In this document: piece by piece, positions 6,261 through 6,344 of the stretch
Layout of the letters: each line of letters begins with the position of its first letter
How positions within the stretch are numbered: position 1 is the first letter of the stretch
Source of the DNA: Streptomyces violaceoruber
GTDB lineage: Bacteria > Actinomycetota > Actinomycetes > Streptomycetales > Streptomycetaceae
Assembly: GCA_000720805.1 (NCBI GenBank)
Contig: JODI01000172.1
Span: 1-6,344, forward strand
Length of the DNA: 6,344 nucleotides
Direction: 5' to 3'
Notes under the pieces: model-generated
The model's input: only the letters and a program-made list of their open reading frames with translations
The model's database searches: none
Told to the model about the DNA's origin: nothing
Made by a program: the position numbers and the translations under genes

Positions 6261-6344
6261 TTAGTTCTGTGGGTGCAGGAGCTTCAGCGGTGTGAGGCTG
6301 TTGGTGTGTCTTCCGAGTCGCAGGCCGTGGTTTCCGATGTGTCC
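6261..6344 (-). CDS. C-terminal end of an unidentified protein (partial)
   Basis: The minus frame enters from the right edge and ends at TAA 6263-6261. The last 27 residues read GHIGNHGLRLGRHTNSLTPL and KLLHPQN. Third codon positions are mostly G or C on this strand, whereas the opposite strand's frames are T-rich there, and a hairpin follows the stop, so minus-strand coding is the better reading. I do not recognise the family. A mobile-element protein is possible given the rearranged neighbourhood, but nothing in these residues shows it. Confidence 0.4.
   Translation of the reverse strand, partial: GHIGNHGLRLGRHTNSLTPLKLLHPQN

Noticed and set aside
1..6344. CRISPR array, tRNA or rRNA genes
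   Set aside because: No regularly spaced repeats and no tRNA or rRNA core sequences were found on either strand by eye.

Overview
The window is GC-rich DNA with strong G/C bias at third codon positions, a Tat-exported plant-polysaccharide enzyme, an MmyB-type regulator and a TTGACA/GAGGAT-type promoter. This points to a Streptomyces or close actinomycete, probably in an accessory or chromosome-arm region. The assignment is inferred from style and gene families, not from a marker gene.

Layout: (1) 2-250 (+) is the 3' end of an amidohydrolase-2 family gene of the resorcylate/dihydroxybenzoate decarboxylase type. (2) 468-640 (-) is the C-terminal tail of an IclR-type regulator, with a strong hairpin just past its stop (421-460). 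(3) 620-1455 (+) is an MmyB-like XRE regulator with no recognisable start and an internal frameshift near 1235-1260, followed by a small hairpin. (4) 1646-1777 (+) is a short HAD-hydrolase-like scrap. (5) 1827-1972 is a regulated promoter: -35 and -10 boxes, a perfect LacI-type palindrome and a good ribosome binding site. (6) 1973-5329 (+) is an intact, secreted, two-discoidin GH78 alpha-L-rhamnosidase of 1118 aa. (7) 5322-5744 (-) is an orphan MarR-like winged-helix domain, probably the tail of a lost drug-efflux transporter, converging on the rhamnosidase with an 8-nt overlap. (8) 5931-6086 (-) is a small reading frame that looks like a flavodoxin start joined in frame to a DJ-1/PfpI end. 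(9) 6261-6344 (-) is the C-terminus of an unidentified protein with a downstream hairpin.

Only the rhamnosidase is a complete, healthy gene. It probably removes terminal alpha-L-rhamnose from plant polysaccharides or glycosides outside the cell, and appears to be a monocistronic unit under its own promoter, probably repressed by a LacI-type regulator encoded elsewhere. Most of the rest consists of truncated, frameshifted or chimeric remains of regulators and redox or efflux genes. This suggests repeated deletion and rearrangement around a retained catabolic gene. I see no convincing new multi-gene system. The most unusual items are the two regulators truncated against each other and the flavodoxin/DJ-1 chimera.
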